Source of the DNA: Hermatobates lingyangjiaoensis
Taxonomy: Eukaryota > Arthropoda > Insecta > Hemiptera > Hermatobatidae
NCBI GenBank assembly: GCA_026182355.1
Contig: JAPFBL010000231.1
Span: 186,001 to 250,000, forward strand
Length of the DNA stretch: 64,000 nucleotides
Direction of reading: 5' to 3'
The notes below the pieces were generated by a model. The model worked only from the letters and a program-made list of their open reading frames with translations, was not told the origin of the DNA and searched no databases. Below are positions 12,001 to 19,600 of the stretch, one piece after another. A program made the translations under genes and the position numbers. The first letter of the stretch is position 1; every line of letters starts with the position of its first letter.

Positions 12001-12422
12001 GAGGTGTATGTATGGGGGGAGGGGGGAGAAAGTGAGATGTGCGATCCGTCAATCATGTCTTATCATTATTCTTTATAATTTAAATTATTATTTGTCATCA
12101 CTTGTAAATTTGTTATCTTATCATATATGTTTCTTACTGATTCTATAGGACTAGATAGACTGCTCTTCCACGAGGACGGATACATGGTCTTCATGATATC
12201 ACATATATGTACACATGTTTCCCTCCACCTCCACTTTCAATTCAGAAAATCAGTTAGTCTTATCTGCTTAAGGACATAGCTTTGGTCGGTTTGAATTTAC
12301 CTCTCAACAGGATGACGCTTGTTCGCTACAATGTGGCTCAATCCATGAATGCTGGTCGATTCCATGTAAGAATAGAAATATCTGATCGAGCCCTTCATAC
12401 ATACTTGATTCGAATGTGATTT
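4..12422 (-). CDS. Pickpocket-like DEG/ENaC sodium channel subunit, 3' end off window
   Basis: This is a spliced gene for an amiloride-sensitive-type cation channel subunit of the degenerin/ENaC superfamily, pickpocket branch, acting at the plasma membrane as a trimer. Eight exons join without any phase conflict: 12301-12422, 10934-11137, 7499-7780, 4994-5120, 4661-4937, 3035-3088, 389-497 and 253-305, together 1,228 nt or about 409 residues. In order they show a cytosolic Ser-Ile-His-Gly motif, TM1, the LPSVAICP motif after TM1, an extracellular region, the cysteine-rich block and the CGCMQQC motif that precedes TM2. A further acceptor (CTTCCTGCAG) sits at 5-14, so the TM2 exon starts at position 4 and continues off the left edge. 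Family members are usually 450-550 residues, so little is missing at the 3' end. The first exon starts in phase 0 after an acceptor, so a short 5' exon with the start codon may lie further right; I did not find it. The exact paralogue is unknown. Confidence 0.9.
253..305 (-). CDS. Channel exon 8: stretch between CxC motif and TM2
   Basis: This 53-nt exon has acceptor TTTTGCTCAG and donor GTATCT. It completes a split Phe codon and reads FYFGVGSTRRYQG, which resembles the 'L-x-V-Y-F-G' strand that DEG/ENaC proteins carry just before TM2. It ends in phase 1, which fits the acceptor at the window's left edge. The phase match to the exon before it is the main support; the exon is short, so it is less certain than its neighbours. 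Confidence 0.7.
389..497 (-). CDS. Channel exon 7: conserved CGC..C motif
   Basis: The exon carries IDCGCMQQCAANFYNV, the counterpart of the C-x-CLP-x-C....Y-x-V signature near the end of the DEG/ENaC extracellular domain. Acceptor TTGTTTACAG starts it in phase 1, and the perfect donor GTAAGT ends it in phase 2. A second AG 10 bases inside (CTGCAG) was rejected because it breaks the frame. Confidence 0.85.
498..3034 (-). other. Channel intron 6 (2.5 kb)
   Basis: Apart from the GC-rich minisatellite this intron is ordinary AT-rich sequence. I see no exon or recognisable element from 498 to 1522 or from 2281 to 3034. Confidence 0.7.
1523..2280. repeat. GC-rich minisatellite, about 8 copies of a 91-95-bp unit
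   Basis: A unit of about 94 bp recurs eight times. Each copy contains CAGAAGCGTGGCGGAGTTC, then AGGCGAGGCGCCGGTGAGC and CCTTGCTCGCAGTCTGCACC. Copies begin near 1532, 1627, 1721, 1812, 1906, 2000, 2093 and 2188 and differ by small indels. The array is strongly GC-rich against AT-rich surroundings and lies in the channel intron 498-3034. Long reading frames cross it on both strands, but only because the unit has few stops; nothing suggests it is translated. Confidence 0.93.
3035..3088 (-). CDS. Channel exon 6: short cysteine-rich exon
   Basis: This 54-nt exon encodes DYQLCGVEGMKCIYRNR, two of the spaced cysteines of the extracellular thumb/palm region. It is bordered by acceptor TTTGTTTTGACAG and a perfect donor GTGAGT, and is in phase 1 at both ends. 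It continues the frame of the exon ending at 4661. Confidence 0.87.
3683..3760 (-). repeat. Dispersed repeat, inverted partner of 13496-13575
   Basis: The reverse complement of this stretch matches 13496-13575 closely, including CCAGCAGTTAACT followed by CAACGCCT and AAGAAG. Identity by eye is about 80-85 percent. The family is not identified. Confidence 0.75.
3824..3855. repeat. AAT microsatellite
   Basis: A run of about nine AAT/ATA triplets with one interruption. Confidence 0.9.
4661..4937 (-). CDS. Channel exon 5: cysteine-rich extracellular domain
   Basis: This exon carries the most diagnostic part of the protein. It begins AFFFSYEDI after acceptor TTGTCTCTTGCAG. Then come LTIRQRKCRYFNEP, the DEG/ENaC 'R-x-C-x-F-x-x-E' motif, and YSYNICKMACK followed by QLCRCVPYFYRF, the closely spaced cysteines of the extracellular domain. 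The donor is GTTAGC in phase 1. The exon starts in phase 0, so it joins directly to the exon ending at 4994. Confidence 0.93.
4994..5120 (-). CDS. Channel exon 4: extracellular segment
   Basis: Acceptor CTGTTTCTGTTTCAG opens the exon in phase 2, and the donor after TTACAG is GTGTGG in phase 0. It encodes NWNNSNPELSKEITT and GTWNYIIGNYKVNTLQ. The W..PE pattern after the conserved CY of the previous exon is typical of pickpocket proteins. The intron to the next exon is only 56 bp. Confidence 0.87.
5505..5798. repeat. Tandem duplication, 2 x 152 bp
   Basis: ATCGATGACTCATGCTTAGT recurs at 5505 and 5657, and both copies run on to TATAACTGGAC with only a few substitutions. This is a recent two-copy duplication inside the channel intron. 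Confidence 0.92.
5801..5935. repeat. AT-rich palindromic low-complexity run
   Basis: TATATTATTATA-type sequence that can fold on itself in several ways. It directly follows the tandem duplication and ends near a third TATAACTGGAC (about 5878-5888), so it may have grown from the duplicated unit's edge. Confidence 0.75.
5993..6040 (-). ncRNA. Hammerhead-ribozyme-like motif (Penelope-type)
   Basis: Read on the minus strand, GCTC is followed by TTGAAGA (consensus CTGANGA with C to T), a stem II region ending GGACCC, then GAAAC-CG-GTC and GAGC. GCTC and GAGC can pair as stem I, and AC/GT as the minimal stem III before the cleavage triplet GTC. The following sequence (TTACGAGGTATGACGG on the minus strand) is shared with 10001-10146 and, in part, 33752-33772. 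One core base is off, so activity is doubtful. Confidence 0.6.
6814..6982. repeat. Inverted repeat with hammerhead-like cores in both arms
   Basis: Arms 6814-6875 and 6921-6982 are near-perfect reverse complements around a spacer of repeated CCATCTCTGT. Each arm contains CTGAAGA followed by a GGTT(C)AAC(C/T) mini-stem and then GAAAA (plus copy) or AAAAA (minus copy), a degraded hammerhead-type layout. Confidence 0.7.
7499..7780 (-). CDS. Channel exon 3: extracellular domain with conserved GVCY
   Basis: Acceptor CACTGTTTCAG opens in phase 2. The exon encodes KPKNVSKDEMKSF through MNNAFEKWNPDI to ENGVCYASLTK. The G-x-CY motif is a fixed point of DEG/ENaC extracellular domains. The end was chosen at the donor GTAATC, just before an in-frame stop; this gives the phase 2 that the exon at 4994-5120 needs. 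Confidence 0.88.
8057..8092 (+). ncRNA. Degraded hammerhead-like motif
   Basis: CCGACGA, then AGACCAC...CTGGTT pairing segments, then GAAATATTTTAG. This is clearly a diverged relative of the intact motif at 51184-51226, but the U4 position is C and stem III is altered. Confidence 0.5.
8105..8333. repeat. Dispersed direct repeat, copy 1
   Basis: It matches 9376-9596 almost base for base from CATTTGGAAAGAAGATTTCC to TTCTTATTTTGTGATCT, with a few substitutions and indels. Copy 1 follows the degraded hammerhead motif directly; copy 2 does not. Confidence 0.9.
9376..9596. repeat. Dispersed direct repeat, copy 2
   Basis: Second copy of the 8105-8333 repeat, 1.27 kb away in the same orientation and in the same intron. 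High identity points to a fairly recent duplication or two insertions of one short element. Confidence 0.9.
10001..10146 (-). repeat. Fold-back element with hammerhead-like core at its apex
   Basis: Two 52-base arms (10001-10052 and 10095-10146) are reverse complements with about one mismatch. On the minus strand the 42-base apex holds TTGAAGA, a stem II of GGGATCC/GGACCC with one bulge, then GAAAC-CG-GC. The arms are placed where stem I of a hammerhead would be. It lies in the channel intron in the sense direction. Core flaws are TTGAAGA for CTGAAGA and GGC where GTC is expected. Confidence 0.8.
10934..11137 (-). CDS. Channel exon 2: TM1 and post-TM1 motif
   Basis: The exon opens in phase 2 after TGTGTTTCAG and encodes IIWLLAISIAVYAAVTLSW (TM1). 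Next come the WRRFQDSPTVISI and LPSVAICPQN segments, the latter being the family's FPSVTIC motif at the start of the extracellular domain. Donor GTAACT ends it in phase 2 and joins exactly to the exon at 7780. Reading further upstream to an internal Met was rejected because the acceptor phase fits the N-terminal exon. Confidence 0.93.
11138..12300 (-). other. Channel intron 1
   Basis: This 1.16-kb intron contains a tRNA-derived SINE at about 11575-11860 and otherwise AT-rich sequence. Confidence 0.6.
11575..11860 (-). mobile_element. tRNA-derived SINE
   Basis: On the minus strand the head (about 11775-11860) has a box A-like TTAGTTTAGCGGTTAACG and a near-perfect box B GGGGTTCGATACCC at tRNA-like spacing. 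A body follows and runs towards 11575, ending near a GGGCGCC...AATAACAAATGAGCC segment. This is the RNA polymerase III promoter layout of a tRNA-derived SINE. I see no clear target duplication. Confidence 0.8.
12301..12422 (-). CDS. Channel exon 1 seen: cytosolic N-terminus with His-Gly motif
   Basis: The exon follows acceptor TTTTGTTTAG and encodes SIRYFYSYMESTSIHGL then SHIVANKRHPVER before donor GTAAAT. The Ser-Ile-His-Gly block is the conserved gating motif just before TM1, and the ER pair directly precedes TM1 as in other pickpocket proteins. An in-frame Met at 12396-12398 could be the start if no earlier exon exists, but the phase-0 acceptor suggests one does. Confidence 0.85.
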
Positions 12423-15400
12423 CTAAACAAAATGGAACATATTTTTATAATTTCAAATTAGAAAATCAACATACTTAAATGTAGAAGATTACATATACCA
12501 TTTATGAAATCAGTTTCTGTTACAAGTACAAGGCAAAGGAAGAACCTTTATTCTCTGATTCCAGAAGTGAAGATTACTAATACTCCACTCCATGGGGCTT
12601 AAATTATTAATCAGTCACCTTTTGTTCATATTCTACTTGACTGAAAGAGCCGCGATTTCATGATATCCTGCCATTATTGGACAATCATGCACTCAAGCTT
12701 ACTGTTCATGACAACACAATGACTATGGTAATACATATTTATTAGTCAAACACTTATCTCAATTGTCTTTGAGAGTGACTTTAAAATATTAATGTCATAT
12801 TTTGTTCAAAGTACCTAGTTGTCTTTTTTCATACTAAACATTATTTTAGTATACTGTAATAAAGTGTAGCTATCGTGACGAAAATCGGCATTCAGATTTT
12901 AATACATTTTTTAAGCTTACATACTTTTAGAATGGTGTCTAGATGTTTCGGTGGGTAGGAGAATGTACATGAGGAGATGTATCATTCTACAACTAGCACC
13001 TTTAACAAAATGACATGAACTTGTTTGTAATACAAGAAAAATTAATATTTTAATAAAATGAAATGTTAATGTTAAAATACATTAACTTTGTATTTTTAAT
13101 TATCTACTATTCGTTAGAGTAGAAATAGGGTCTATTGTTCTGGGGCAATAATGGTTTAAAGGTACAACTGTATGTACCTTGCATTTACGACAAAGCTACT
13201 TTAGCGTACTTTATGGTATATAAAAGAAGTACTTAAAAAAATCTTGGTCGTTGTATAAGTTATTATAAAATTCAGAGGCACAATTCAGTTTATTTTTTTA
13301 TTTGTTTTAGTTTTATTTTCCTTAACCCTTTAGCATTTTGAACCAGTAGTAGGATATTGTTATTGCCTTGTCGTTACATATTAGAGCTATTCTTTCATTA
13401 TTAGTAACAAGTACCAAGTATTATTTTTATTTATTTATTTTATTTTTATTATTTAAGGGTGACTATAGCACTCTGTCTTAAAAAAAAAACTTTTGTACTT
13501 CCCCTCTTCTGTACTAAAGTACACCAGCAGTTAACTTCAACGCCTCCAAGAAGCTCAGCACTTTTGCTGGTTCCAGCGGTAAAAGTTTTGTTGGTTTGTT
13601 GAGTGTCCCGAAGCACCTGCCTCTCTGCAGCAAAGTTGTCTTCAAGTTACCAGCAGGTGCAACGGTGTTTCTTCCTCTTTGCAGAATCTGCACAAACCAT
13701 CATTGATAATGTCCATTTAGGCTCCCTATATTTCGGGAGAAAGTACTTCTTTTCTCCTTCTTCGGGATGGTCTTCTTCGGGTCCTCAGATACACTTGTGG
13801 GAGGTTCCCACTAGTTAGCGCTTTTGGACCCCCTGCTTTTCGTCTCCACACTTCCTTTTCCTTTCAGGAGAAAATCCCTGAAGCTCTATCGGTGGTATTT
13901 TGTCCGCTCCTGCAGAGCACCGCATACCGGAGTAAGGCTATTTACTCAAGGGGGTGTCCTGGTGCTCTTGAGGCTCCGTTAATAATACAGAAACCCCTGT
14001 ATCATCCATCCTTCGGCATTGCATAACACCTTAGATTGGGGCTGGGATAAAAGGAGGGGATTTGGGGATTAGGAAGGATGGGAAACGAAGGTGGTCAGGC
14101 CCAGACCCTGATCACCTTCTCCTCCTCTTTCGTTTGTCCCTGCGTATAGCAGGTTAACAGAGTAGGTTCATGAAGGCCGAAAATCGGAGTTGAGTGTTAG
14201 AGGCTATTAGAGGCGGCGCTTAATCACGCCATTACTACCCCTACCAAGTATTAGTACTTAGTACCAAGATCTTGCTATTAAGCCAAGACTTGACAATAAT
14301 TCCAAATTTGAAAAAAGATTCAACTTTTACTTTGAATCATAGCTCCATTCTTTTCTTATTTCTGCCATTTCTTGGATGACTAAGTTTGATTTTTAGAATG
14401 AGCAATCCATTTGAGCTATCCGCTCTTCTCTTCTTCGTTTTGTGATGTTACATTTAATATGTAACTATCTGAAGCAGATTGATTTCATTTTTGTGTTAGT
14501 TCTTTTATTTTTATTTTTTCGTGAATATAATATTATGAGGTTTTAGCCAAATACATCCGAGTGACCGGTCTTACTCGTGACGTAGTTTGTTACTGTATTA
14601 TCTATATTTCAGCCAGTATCATTTATTGGTCATTTATCATTTAAAAAGTCTCCTTTGGATTTTCAGATGTTTGTTGAAATTGGGTATTGTTCTCAATTTT
14701 CAGCTTACTATTTGTTTTTTTCTGCTTACTATTCACAGGAGATTTTATGTTAGATTTTGGTAATGGACGTATCATTAGAACATTTTCTCCACTTTACATT
14801 GGTTGAGAATAATTCTTTGTGAATAACATATTTATTGCATACTTGTTGTCTTTTCTTGACTTCACTAGATCTAGTGTTCATTTTCTTTCAAATCAATTTC
14901 AGTTTTATTTAGTTTATAATAGGATATTACTTGCTTGGACAGTGTTTTTGATCTAAATAATCAAATGCACTAAAGTTAAGAGATATCTCTTTTTTTCTGT
15001 GTACAGGAACATAATCGGCATTTATAAGTATTGCTTGTAGACTATACAGATCTCAGGTTTATGGTATGAAAGAACTTTTCTACTGGTGCCTATCGTTTAG
15101 TAAAAAATACTATAAATAAAAAAAATATATGCACACATAGAATGCACACATACAGAATATTTTCTCACATGAAAAATACAATGATAAAAAATACGTGAAA
15201 ATTGACCTAACTGTAATTCATTAGTGTGTTAGGTCAAGTAAATATACCTAACTTATTTAACCTAAAGACTGGTAGTATTTAAAACTTTCTGTTCGACTTT
15301 TGAGGTCTTATTTCGAAGGGAGTCTGGCCTACATATCCACCGAATTCAGTAGTATCAAAAATGTGCTGTTGTTCATTATTGCCATTTAACAATGAAAGGA

Positions 15401-16508
15401 AACATGTAATGTTAACAAGGAATTGAATCTTATGATTTAACACTTGAATGTATCATTTCAAAATTATATTATTTTCAAATTAACTGTACTATGAAATATA
15501 GTGTCTCATTATAATACTATATATTACTACATCAACGTCAACAAGTCAACTAGTCTTCCTCAGAGTGCACTCAAACTGAAATTATTTATCTGTTTTATTA
15601 TTACTATGATTATTTGAAAAGAGCGTGAAATTCATTGAAAAAGGAATGTTTAATATTATATTACCCTAATTGCCGAGAAATGTCGATGGAATAACGTACG
15701 TCGAAAAAACTGGTATAATGCGCTACGTTCTCAAATTTACATGTAGATGTGTAACGCACATTCATAAGTAAAAATTAATTTTTATTTTTTTAGTAGAAGA
15801 GCTTGTGTCGGTTTCGATTTAATTTTTGCTTCAAATTAGACTAAAATTCTTTACAAAGACTTTGCTCAAAAACACAACGACTTTAATCAAAAGGTAAAAA
15901 AAATTGATAGGTTATTTTACATATATCACACAATGCGTTTAGTAGTGATATTTTATTTAATTTTACTAAAATAAAAAAAAACCTTCTTGTATATCTAATA
16001 GTGCTTTTAGATTTTAGATCTATACAGTAAGCTCCATTATAATATCAGCAAATCTTTTACATTTTACAATTTTATATCTTGGATCATGGGTCATTTGTTA
16101 TTTCTTTGTGTTTTAGTGAAATCATGGTAGAGTTACTTACTATAGTTCTCAAAATAATTTTTATGAACATTTAGTGCTTCACTTGTTATGCGAAACGGTA
16201 GTATTAAATTATTTTTGTTGTTGTTGCACAATTTTTGAACTGTTTGTTTAACAAAGAACGACTTAGCCTAATACCTGACAAGATAGTTAAAATAATTATT
16301 AATAATTAAGTTATAATAAAGCAGAATTTTGATTTTAGAGTGATTGAAACTACACGAGTGTGTATAATCGATTGATCACCAGCCAGTATCCTTGGAGATC
16401 TCTGTTACTGTGCCAACCCTACTACTTTTATAGTTATTTACAAAATAACTACAAACTGAACTAAACAACAAACCGTAGTAACTGATTTATAATATTAAGG
16501 ACCAAACT
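12423..16508. other. Spacer between head-to-head genes
   Basis: About 4.1 kb separate the channel's first visible exon from the dynein start codon. It should hold both promoters and perhaps a channel 5' exon. I see no clear core promoter, no third gene and, apart from the 13.5-14.3 kb island, only AT-rich sequence. Confidence 0.6.
13496..14262. mobile_element. GC-richer transposon-like island
   Basis: The first 80 bases are the inverted partner of 3683-3760. The following 690 bases are clearly less AT-rich than the surroundings and contain CTCCTGCAGAGCACCGCATA and CAAGGGGGTGTCCTGGTGC. Base composition and the shared repeat suggest a fragment of a non-LTR or other mobile element, but I recognise no coding domain. 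The short open frame at 13603-13818 has no family resemblance. Confidence 0.45.
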
Positions 16509-16614
16509 ATGGATGAACCGGTGAGAGAGCTTAATTCAGATGATGAGGATATAATCATGGAATTCTTTGTTGACAAATTTGAAACAGTAAATCCACCAAA
16601 ACAGGATGATCCAG
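16509..16614 (+). CDS. DNAH2: Dynein exon 1 (start codon, residues 1-35)
   Basis: [20 protein letters not shown] opens an acidic N-terminus. Donor GTACAG splits a codon after one base, and the exon at 19984 completes it as Asp. An in-frame stop at 16479-16481 supports this start. Confidence 0.82.
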
Positions 16615-19600
16615 GTACAGTTTTAAAAAGTATTTTTTATTATTCTCTTTAGGATACTCCTCCAGTTTGAAGTGACGTTGCCTTACTGCTGTCCATTGAT
16701 GACCATTGTAACAAGTACTGTTACGACACGGCTGCCGCACTCCCTTATGTGGAAAGTTTTATTTCGTCTCAAATTTATTTATTTTACTTCACCTAATTTC
16801 CTTTAACAGGCAGTTTAATTATATTAGTTACTTGTACTTAGTTTATTCTAAATATAGACGTTACTTTAAATGTCAATATTAACTCCTCATAGTTAGTCTT
16901 GCCAGGGTTTTACTTTTTCTTTCCTTTCTAATTAAACATATTATTAGTTTTTACCAACATAAAGTAGAAGGTGGCTATTACTTGAGGTAACTGAGTTTTC
17001 CATGAGTGTGAATCTCATTGCGCGTTCATACACGTGCTCAACACTCGTAGGACATAATGTCTTACGGGTTTTCGTTGACATGACCAACTGCTGTAAGGTT
17101 GGGATTGAACTCTACTCACCTGATTTTGAATTACAGAAAATTTTGAGAAGTGGTTGACAACTTGAAACTAAACGAATTTGTTTTACTTTATTCAATCCAC
17201 TTAATGAAGTACTCCACCACGGTTTTTTCATTCCAGGTTTCGTTTATTCAAAAAAGTACATTCTCTTAAAAAATGTTCAGTAAAATATGTCCAATTTCCT
17301 ACATACCTAAAATTGTGAAAATTATTACCATTGATAGTTTGTAACATGTTTAAGTGTATTGAAACACATCACACAAAGTGATATTTGAAAATAAATAAGG
17401 AACATTCCTCTAAACTTCAGATTAACCGGCACTGATTTCAATTTCAAAAAATTCTCTAATAAAAACTGTTTTATACCAGGAATTATTTAGACAAGCAATG
17501 TGTTTATAAATGTTTAATGTTTGCTTGTTTTATTTTCGATTAATCTATCCTCAAACTAATTTGGTCTTTGAAATGTTTGTTCTGTTTTGCTCAGTTTGAC
17601 GAATAGCTTTTTATATACAGTATTATGACATTTTTTGAAATGTATTCAAACACATACTTTGTTCATCTATGGAACTCAAATAACGCGTAGATTTACCAAG
17701 TTATACCTTGTTAAGAGTTTTGTCGTGGGTTGACTATTTATTTTCCCGAAAAATTTTTAGGACTTTAGCATGTCCTAGTAATTGACTACTGTCATGTGTC
17801 GGTGTTGTCAAATAGTAATGATATTATGTAATTACTCATCCATATCAGTCCGGGGAAGCAGTTCATTCTACTTCATCATCTATTCCAGTGCTTCTCAAAC
17901 GGTGCGCACGGGCGTATTGGTGCGCCCTGGAAGGTAGCCAGGTGCGCCCCAAGATAACGGAAGATTAAGTTTATATAACAGATTTACATTTCAGTTTTTG
18001 CATCATTTTAAATTATTTGAGAAATACCAAGTATGTGGTTTTCAAGTCTGAGTCAAGTCTCTGCCACTTGATATTTTGAACTGGAAGGTAAATTTTTTTA
18101 ATCTTTAAGCATCAATGGATGATACTTTCTCTTTGCCTTTCCTCGGGGATTTAAATCATTTTTACTAGCCCTCCCTCCCTCTCTCTCTCTCTCTCTTTTT
18201 TTTCTTAAAAAAACTATACATTTTAATTTCCAATCATTTTCCTGTTATCAAATCTCAGGACTAAATTTTCTATATTAAAATCAGTGATGCACCCCAAAGT
18301 TTTGGTTTGGTTTCAGAGGTGCGCCCTGAAGTAAAAATGTTTAAGAAACACTGATCTATTCTGTGGATTAGGGTACCTTCTTGCTTACAATCTAGAGTGA
18401 CCACTGGTTTTAATATTACAATGATTAGAGTACTTAATCTATTATTAGAATTTTTCGCAGATAATTAAATAAAATTTAATATGTAAATAAACATATACTC
18501 ATATTAAATAAAAATAGTATAAAGATACTATTGTCCTATATTCTTATAATAACTCCGATTGGTGACGAGAAAGGTTTTCAGGTCCTCCCTACACTGACTA
18601 CTTGCTGACAAAAGCCCTGCCAGGTTTGACTGCAGCCCCATTCATATTCTCTCACTATGATGTGTAGGACAGTCCTCCAAACAGTGGGGCATCGTGAAAA
18701 CAGCTTTACATGGCGCCACACAATCACGTCTATTGATATCATCAGACTGGTGACATGAGTAATATTGCTCATTCACTTTTTCGAAAAAAAAATTAAAATA
18801 TCTTGCCATTTGTATTTTTTTTCTCTATTCCATAAATGCCAACAAGAAATACTTTATATTGTTTGGATGAAGAAATTTATTATTTAAAATTATCGGTTAT
18901 TGTGTGCCTTGGAAGTTTTTGAGTGGGAAATGTGTGCTTCAGTTCCAAAAAGGTTAAAAGTCATTGTTTAAAGTTGCCGAAATTAGTTAATTTTTCTGGA
19001 GTTATGTGTGATCTGGTGGTGGTGTGCTTGTCGCTAGTTGAAAAGTTGGAAGTTGGACTCTTGGTCTTGATCCTAGATTTTCATTTGAAGATTAAACATA
19101 TTGTGCACGCTGTCTCCTGGAGAAGACGTAAGTCCGCAGGCTTTGAGTTTATACGACGATAAGTAGTCGCTGAAGACCCCCCTCAATAAACTCGAGTAAC
19201 GCAAAATGTAAAGCTCCGAAGTAGCATCAATGTGATATTTTGCCTCGTAGATTACTAATAGAATTGTTAAATAAAAGCGAGCCACACTTCTCTCTCTGAG
19301 TATTTATATGTTCTTTTTGTCACATACTTTTCTGGTGTAATCCCTCACCTTCCTTTGCGGGAATTGTTTTACAGGTTATCAAAATGAAGGTTTAAAGCAA
19401 ATACTTTTCTAGGGAACGCGTAATTACGAAAGTAGTGTTATTAAAGGAGTTTGTGCAAACAACTTTTGTCAGAATAGTATTTTGCCGAAACGATTTATGT
19501 CTTGCTTTTATCTTCAGCGTCTTGTCCCCAATACGTGCAAAATAGTGAAAACCAATTCTAAGTTAAGACAAGTTGTGTATAAAGGAAATCCCAATTGACA

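Noticed and set aside
12582..12605. NTPLHGA-like reading on the plus strand that recalls a channel His-Gly motif
   Set aside because: Wrong strand for the channel gene, followed at once by a stop, and the true motif was found at 12301-12422 on the minus strand.
13603..13818. 71-codon open frame in the GC-richer island
   Set aside because: No recognisable domain; probably chance in a transposon-like fragment.
16555..16740. Minus-strand frame across dynein exon 1
   Set aside because: Antisense shadow of exon 1 and its intron with no family match.
18700..18760. CTGATGA on the minus strand as another hammerhead
   Set aside because: No GAAA box follows a possible stem; only the first core box is present.
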